Positions 6,362 to 9,565 of a stretch of 9,565 nucleotides of DNA are shown piece after piece (position 1 is the stretch's first letter; every line of letters starts with the position of its first letter). Source of the DNA: CAYSPU01 sp964432995 (GTDB taxonomy: Bacteria > Verrucomicrobiota > Verrucomicrobiia > Limisphaerales > JAHDYP01). The DNA is taken from positions 1 to 9,565 of the forward strand of contig CAYSPU010000225.1 in the NCBI GenBank assembly GCA_964432995.1, in the 5' to 3' direction. Made by a program: the position numbers and the translations under genes. The notes beneath the pieces are model-generated. The model searched no databases, was not told where the DNA came from, and saw only the letters and a list, made by a program, of their open reading frames with translations.

Positions 6362-7414
6362 ATGTCGATACTCAGAATGCGCTCTTTGTCGGGGCGACTA
6401 CTGCTTCTTGCCGCAGGGGCGTGGTTCGGGGCCGGGCTGGGCGTCCGTTTGCCCGCAGCCGAGCCCGCCGCCTATCCTCACTTCCAGGAGGTGCTGCGCC
6501 TCCTGCGCGCCAACCTGGAGGGAGCTACCGAGGAGGAACTGAACCGCGCGCTGGTTCAGGGCCTGCTCGATCACTTCCATCCCCGCGTCCTCCTGCTGAC
6601 GAATGCCGAGCCTGCTCCGGCTCCCACGAACCACGTGTTGCGCTCTGAGATCTACGAACCGGCGTTCGCCTATCTCCGCCTCGGCAGCGTCGGCGCCGGC
6701 TTGGCCACCCAACTCGATGCCGCCCTCGATTCCCTCCGCGCCACCAACACCGTTCGCGGGCTGATCCTCGACCTCCGCTACACCGACGGCGAAGACTATC
6801 GCGCGGCCGCCGAGGCGGCCGATCGCTTCACTAGTGTCGAGCGTCCCCTGCTTTGTTGGCAGGACACCCAACTGCGCTCCACCGCCAAGACCAACGCGGT
6901 CGCGCTCCCCACCGCCATCCTCGTCAACACCGAAACCCGCGGCGCCCCGGAGGCCCTTGCCGCCGTGCTCCGCGAAATCGGTCCCAGCGTCGTGGTGGGG
7001 CGCACGACGCCCGGCGTCGCCGCAGCCGCCGTCACCTTCCCGCTGGGCGCGGACCGGGGACTCCGCATTGCCAGCGCCGCCCTGACCGTCGGTGACCGCC
7101 TTGTGCTCACCAACGGCGTCGTTCCCGACATCACCATCGATGTCTCCCCCGAGGACGAACGGGCGTACTATGACGGCAAGGCGCCCCCCACGCCTCCGGC
7201 CGAAGCTGCCGCCCGCGCGGCGACCCCACGTGTCAATGAGGCGGAGCTGATGCGCCGGCGACGCGGAACGACGCCCGACGGAACGAGTGATGAGGCGCCT
7301 CCCCCTCCACCGTCCGCCTCTGCGCCCGCTGCTCCCGCCGTCGGTGATCCCGCGCTGGCTCGGGCGATCGACCTTCTGAAAGCTGTCGCCTTGCTCGGCC
7401 ACTCGCCACGGTAA
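6362..7414 (+). CDS. Secreted S41 (C-terminal processing peptidase)-like protein, catalytically dead
   Basis: The 350-residue protein starts with a basic and hydrophobic signal peptide (about residues 1-33, ending VRLPAA) and so is probably exported. Residues about 95-262 match the core of S41 peptidases: FAYLRLGSVGAG (102-113), VRGLILDLRYTDG (131-143), PTAILVNTET (183-192), VVVGRTTPG (210-218) and LTNGVVPDITIDVSPEDE (249-266). The end, DPALARAIDLLKAVALLG (329-346), also resembles that family. By alignment to the usual SASE motif, the catalytic Ser is Gly at 194 (GAPE), and the Lys of the FGKG motif is Val at 219. There is no PDZ domain between the leader and the core, and Pro/Ala-rich linkers (275-328) follow. 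It should therefore be a non-proteolytic binding protein or an inactive relative. It is 81 bp after purD. The family call is fairly secure; the role is unknown. Confidence 0.8.
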   Translation: MSILRMRSLSGRLLLLAAGAWFGAGLGVRLPAAEPAAYPHFQEVLRLLRANLEGATEEELNRALVQGLLDHFHPRVLLLTNAEPAPAPTNHVLRSEIYEPAFAYLRLGSVGAGLATQLDAALDSLRATNTVRGLILDLRYTDGEDYRAAAEAADRFTSVERPLLCWQDTQLRSTAKTNAVALPTAILVNTETRGAPEALAAVLREIGPSVVVGRTTPGVAAAAVTFPLGADRGLRIASAALTVGDRLVLTNGVVPDITIDVSPEDERAYYDGKAPPTPPAEAAARAATPRVNEAELMRRRRGTTPDGTSDEAPPPPPSASAPAAPAVGDPALARAIDLLKAVALLGHSPR

Positions 7415-7428
7415 CACCCGATTCTCGG

Positions 7429-7474
7429 CGGCACGCCGGAGGTCGGTGCGTCGGCACGCCGGAGGTCGGTGCGT
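7429..7474. repeat. Two perfect tandem copies of a 23-bp unit
   Basis: Units at 7429-7451 and 7452-7474 are identical. Each begins CGGCACGCCGG and ends GGTCGGTGCGT. They start 14 bp after the stop of the S41-like gene. A 23-bp period does not preserve a reading frame, so this is not a coding repeat. Confidence 0.95.
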
Positions 7475-7526
7475 CTGGACACTGCCCCTAATTCGCCCGC
7501 GCGCTCCTTTGGGACGCGTCCAGCGA

Positions 7527-7571
7527 CTGCGGCTCAGACGAGCCGCGGTCCGCAACCTCGCGGGCTGTCGA
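7527..7571. repeat. 45-bp hairpin repeat, copy A
   Basis: Copy A matches copy B at 43 of 45 positions. Its core is a stem GCGGCT (7529-7534) and AGCCGC (7541-7546) around the loop CAGACG. A T-G wobble and a C-G pair outside extend it to 8 bp. A 25-bp tail (7547-7571), identical in both copies, follows the stem. Confidence 0.9.
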
Positions 7572-7612
7572 CCACTCCACCACTCCCGCACGCCAGCCGG
7601 CCCTTTCGGACC

Positions 7613-7631
7613 GCGGGTCTTCTCGACCCGC
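7613..7631. repeat. Stem-loop between the two hairpin repeats
   Basis: GCGGGTC (7613-7619) and GACCCGC (7625-7631) pair perfectly around a 5-nt loop. The bases 7607-7616 are also the exact reverse complement of 7543-7552 in copy A, so a competing long-range pairing is possible. Confidence 0.75.
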
Positions 7632-7653
7632 AGCAGAACGCACACACCCTCGG

Positions 7654-7698
7654 CTGCGACTCAGACGAGTCGCGGTCCGCAACCTCGCGGGCTGTCGA
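7654..7698. repeat. 45-bp hairpin repeat, copy B
   Basis: Same element as copy A, 127 bp downstream and in the same orientation. Its stem is GCGACT (7656-7661) and AGTCGC (7668-7673) around the identical loop CAGACG. The two differences from copy A fall on opposite sides of the same base pair and keep it paired (G-C becomes A-T). Confidence 0.9.
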
Positions 7699-7792
7699 GC
7701 GCCCCGATGTCCGCGAACGTCGAACCGCCGCCGCCGGACTGCGGCCGGCCAGGGACGAACCCGGGTTCCGCAGTACCGGCATCAGGACGACG

Positions 7793-9298
7793 CTACCTCC
7801 GCGGAATCATTGGCCGGCTAGGCCCATCCACCGCCCCGGCGGCCCGCGCGGGACCGTCGGTTTGGGGCTCTCGCGGTCCGACCGGCGCAGGCCACACCAC
7901 GTCGACCGAACTCCTCCAGGAAGACCACGCGCCACCGCCGTCGGCGCCGTCCGGCCCGAGGCCATACAACAGCGGAGAGGCGTCGGCACGCACCCGGTAG
8001 CGCAGGGGTTGGCCATCGGCCGGATCCGGTGGCAACTCCCCGAGGAACTCAGGGGTCAACGCATCGAGCGTCTCCGGGTATTGGCCGTGGCGCAGGCGAT
8101 AGCGCTCGAGGGCGATGGCCACGATCGCCAGCCGTCGGCCGGTCTCGTTGCGAAGGACGACTTCGTCCGCCCTGGTGAGGTTGGGGGCGAGCGACCAGAT
8201 GAAACCACGAAGAGAGACACGGGCGAGCAGTCGGGAGTAGCGGTCGTTGCGCGGCACGGGCATAGCGGGAAGCCGAACCCACGGGGTGCCGGCCGCCAGC
8301 GCTCGTTCGCGTTCGATCTGCCTTTGCCAGCACTGCAGACAGATAAGGTGCTCCCTGGCACCCCATGACGAGCGCCAGAATACGAGGATGAGGCGACCCA
8401 GCGGCGACGGCCGGGCGACCGCCGGTTGCGGTCCGCCGGCGGCCGAGGATCCGCCTCCACGGAGTTGGTCGAGGAATACGAGGTGGTTCGCTCGTTCCAC
8501 CTCGAGGGTGCGCGGCATCTTGCCGAGGACGTCGATTCGCTCCAGCGCCTGCTGGAGTTCGGCGAGCTGGGTATCGCTCCAGCCGGGGGCCTGCAACGCT
8601 TCCCAATATGCCTGGGTGGTCAGGCCCAGGATTGCCGTGCGGATCATCTGGTTCACGAGGGTCCAGCCATCTTCGTGGAGGCGGCACAAGGCCGCCAGAT
8701 CGAGCAATCCCTGGTGTGCGGCAGCAAGGTTGCCCCGACGAAGTTCGATCATCACGATGTCACTGAGCGCCATACAGAGCTCGCGGGCGCGTACGAAGCT
8801 CGAGCTCGCGCTGGTGGCGCCCGGGTGGTAGTCCCACCCGGGGTCGGCCGGCGGTGCGCGCAGTGCCAGGTGCAGATCCCGCAGATCGGCTTCGAGGCGG
8901 TCCACGGTCCGTGATGTTGCTTCCCATTCGAGCACCGCGCCGCTGGGGCTGTAGAGATACGGCTGCGTCCACGCAACACTGCGGCCGCCCGGCGTCGCTG
9001 CATCCAGATCGACCTTCGGGGTCGGAGGCAGTGCTGCGGTGTGAAGTGAGCGGAGCGGTAGCTTCAGCTTGTCGAGCATGTCCTCGATCGGATCGGGTCG
9101 AGCCGCGCGCTCCAGACCCAGTTCGGCCAGGGTGAGTTTCTCTCCCCGGGCGCGCAATTCGGCGGTGTAGCGGTCGACTGCCGATGGGGAACGGCTGCTG
9201 CGATAGAGGAAGATCGCCAACACCAGCGCGACCAGCAGAAAGAGGCGCAGCGCGAGACGGCCTCGGCGCTGAGTCGAGCTGGAGGCGGGTGGGTTCAT
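7793..9298 (-). CDS. Membrane-anchored hypothetical protein with pseudopilin-like C-terminal segment
   Basis: The 501-residue protein has one N-terminal membrane segment (about 15-32, LALRLFLLVALVLAIFLY) after a short basic stretch, so it is probably inner-membrane-anchored with the bulk outside. Residues 165-275 are rich in amphipathic helices. Near the end, AIALERYRLRHGQYPETLDA (394-413), PEFLGELPPDPADGQPLRYR (416-435) and LLYGLGPDGADGGG (443-456) resemble the C-terminal part of type II secretion pseudopilins and of many unnamed proteins in Verrucomicrobiota and Planctomycetota. The last about 30 residues are low-complexity. No catalytic motif is seen and I cannot name a function. I chose ATG 9298 because an upstream TTG start at 9334 would place a non-conserved extension before a normal leader; the Shine-Dalgarno is weak. 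It is convergent with the S41-like gene. Confidence 0.8.
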   Translation of the reverse strand: MNPPASSSTQRRGRLALRLFLLVALVLAIFLYRSSRSPSAVDRYTAELRARGEKLTLAELGLERAARPDPIEDMLDKLKLPLRSLHTAALPPTPKVDLDAATPGGRSVAWTQPYLYSPSGAVLEWEATSRTVDRLEADLRDLHLALRAPPADPGWDYHPGATSASSSFVRARELCMALSDIVMIELRRGNLAAAHQGLLDLAALCRLHEDGWTLVNQMIRTAILGLTTQAYWEALQAPGWSDTQLAELQQALERIDVLGKMPRTLEVERANHLVFLDQLRGGGSSAAGGPQPAVARPSPLGRLILVFWRSSWGAREHLICLQCWQRQIERERALAAGTPWVRLPAMPVPRNDRYSRLLARVSLRGFIWSLAPNLTRADEVVLRNETGRRLAIVAIALERYRLRHGQYPETLDALTPEFLGELPPDPADGQPLRYRVRADASPLLYGLGPDGADGGGAWSSWRSSVDVVWPAPVGPREPQTDGPARAAGAVDGPSRPMIPRR

Positions 9299-9306
9299 GT
9301 GCACCC

Positions 9307-9312
9307 AGTGTA
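9307..9312 (-). promoter_or_regulatory. Possible -10 element for the membrane-anchored protein gene
   Basis: On the minus strand TACACT (9312 to 9307) matches a -10 box, with a poor TTGCGG -35 candidate (9334 to 9329) 16 bp upstream. It lies only 8 bp before the ATG, which would give an almost leaderless transcript. This is a weak call. Confidence 0.25.
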
Positions 9313-9384
9313 CGCGGGCCGAGTTGCACCGCAAAGCCGGAACCGGGCGCCGTTTTTCCAGGTGGGAAAGCAGCGGCTTCCGGC

Positions 9385-9390
9385 TACAAT
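9385..9390 (+). promoter_or_regulatory. Possible -10 element before the right-edge frame
   Basis: TACAAT at 9385-9390 is a 5 of 6 match to the sigma-70 -10 box, 6 bp before the ATG at 9397. No matching -35 hexamer lies 17 bp upstream. Its last arm base belongs to an inverted repeat, AGCCGGAA (9335-9342) and TTCCGGCT (9378-9385). Confidence 0.25.
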
Positions 9391-9396
9391 CACGCC

Positions 9397-9565
9397 ATGA
9401 ATCCCCCTACCCATTCTGGGATGCCACTTCGCATGCGAGGTAGGGCGACCTCTCCGAGGGCGCCGCGCGCTGCTGTCGCCGAACCCGTCCGCCGCGGCGC
9501 GATGCGGACACCTGCTCGCGAGTCCTTCTCGGAGCCTGCTCGCGAGTCCTTCTCGGAGCCTGCTC
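9397..9565 (+). CDS. Partial open frame with an 8-residue tandem repeat, may be repeat DNA and not a gene
   Basis: From the ATG at 9397 the frame stays open to the window end, giving 56 codons. It begins MNPPTHSGMPLRMRGRATSP, is rich in Arg, Ala and Pro, and reaches PARESFSE, repeated in tandem from 9511. There is no ribosome binding site; a -10-like TACAAT lies just upstream. The GGTAGGGCGACCTCTCCGAG stretch (9439-9458) resembles dispersed intergenic sequence I associate with this phylum, so the frame may be non-coding. I do not recognise a protein. Confidence 0.3.
   Translation, partial: MNPPTHSGMPLRMRGRATSPRAPRAAVAEPVRRGAMRTPARESFSEPARESFSEPA
9511..9565. repeat. 24-bp tandem repeat running off the right edge
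   Basis: Two complete identical 24-bp units (9511-9534 and 9535-9558) and the first 7 bases of a third (9559-9565) are seen. Each contains the palindrome CTCGCGAG. The period is a multiple of three, and in the frame from 9397 it encodes PARESFSE each time. The total copy number is unknown. Confidence 0.95.

Larger units (their letters stand above)
7415..7792. other. Convergent intergenic region filled with repeats and hairpins
   Basis: This 378-bp gap lies between the 3' ends of two convergent genes. No gene is supported: open frames here are arginine- and serine-rich, differ only by repeat reading, and lack ribosome binding sites. It holds a 23-bp tandem duplication, two copies of a 45-bp hairpin element, and another stem-loop, each listed separately. 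No classical T-tract terminator was found. Confidence 0.7.

Noticed and set aside
7469..8368. A 299-codon + strand open frame through the hairpin repeats and opposite the membrane protein gene
   Set aside because: It has no ribosome binding site, is Arg/Pro-rich, and ends antisense to a gene with a clear membrane anchor and C-terminal motif.
9511..9565. The right-edge tandem repeat as the start of a CRISPR array
   Set aside because: The units abut directly without spacers.

Overview
The window is GC-rich bacterial chromosomal DNA. It most likely comes from a member of Verrucomicrobiota. That is an inference from protein style: an ORF6N protein carrying NCDHL instead of the usual SQ(I/F)(A/V)T segment, a lipid- or membrane-anchored protein ending in a pseudopilin-like segment (RHGQYPETLDAL, then PPDPADGQPLRY), RG-rich and Pro/Ala-rich low complexity, and many intergenic hairpin repeats. 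No 16S or marker search could be run. No rRNA, tRNA, CRISPR array, transposase or prophage structural gene was seen.

Layout. Positions 1-338 have no convincing gene, only an edge-open frame that ends at 189. An ORF6N-domain gene (339-974, +) follows, with a perfect Shine-Dalgarno. A 25-bp near-perfect palindrome occurs three times at 68-92, 538-562 and 1028-1054: upstream of this gene, inside its ORF6N domain, and downstream of it. A YebC/TACO1-family gene (1065-1787, -) is transcribed away from a four-gene + strand block: a 603-aa protein with an RG-rich N-terminus and Pro/Ala-rich segments (2037-3848), purM (3918-4991), purD (4988-6280, overlapping purM by ATGA), and a secreted S41-protease-like protein that has lost its catalytic Ser and Lys (6362-7414). 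A convergent intergenic region (7415-7792) is packed with repeats: a 23-bp tandem duplication, two copies of a 45-bp hairpin element whose only two differences compensate each other in the stem, and a further hairpin. A membrane-anchored protein of unknown function (7793-9298, -) follows. At the right edge an open frame from 9397 runs into a 24-bp tandem repeat that continues past the window.

How the genes work together. purM and purD encode two enzymes of de novo purine synthesis and look translationally coupled. The YebC-family factor (translation of proline-rich stretches, from family knowledge) sits divergently beside a gene for a protein with proline runs, a suggestive but unproven pairing. 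The ORF6N gene and its palindromes form the most unusual unit. The palindrome is part of the gene's coding sequence and also lies on both sides of it, so it could be a target site of the protein, a repeat that spread from the gene, or both.
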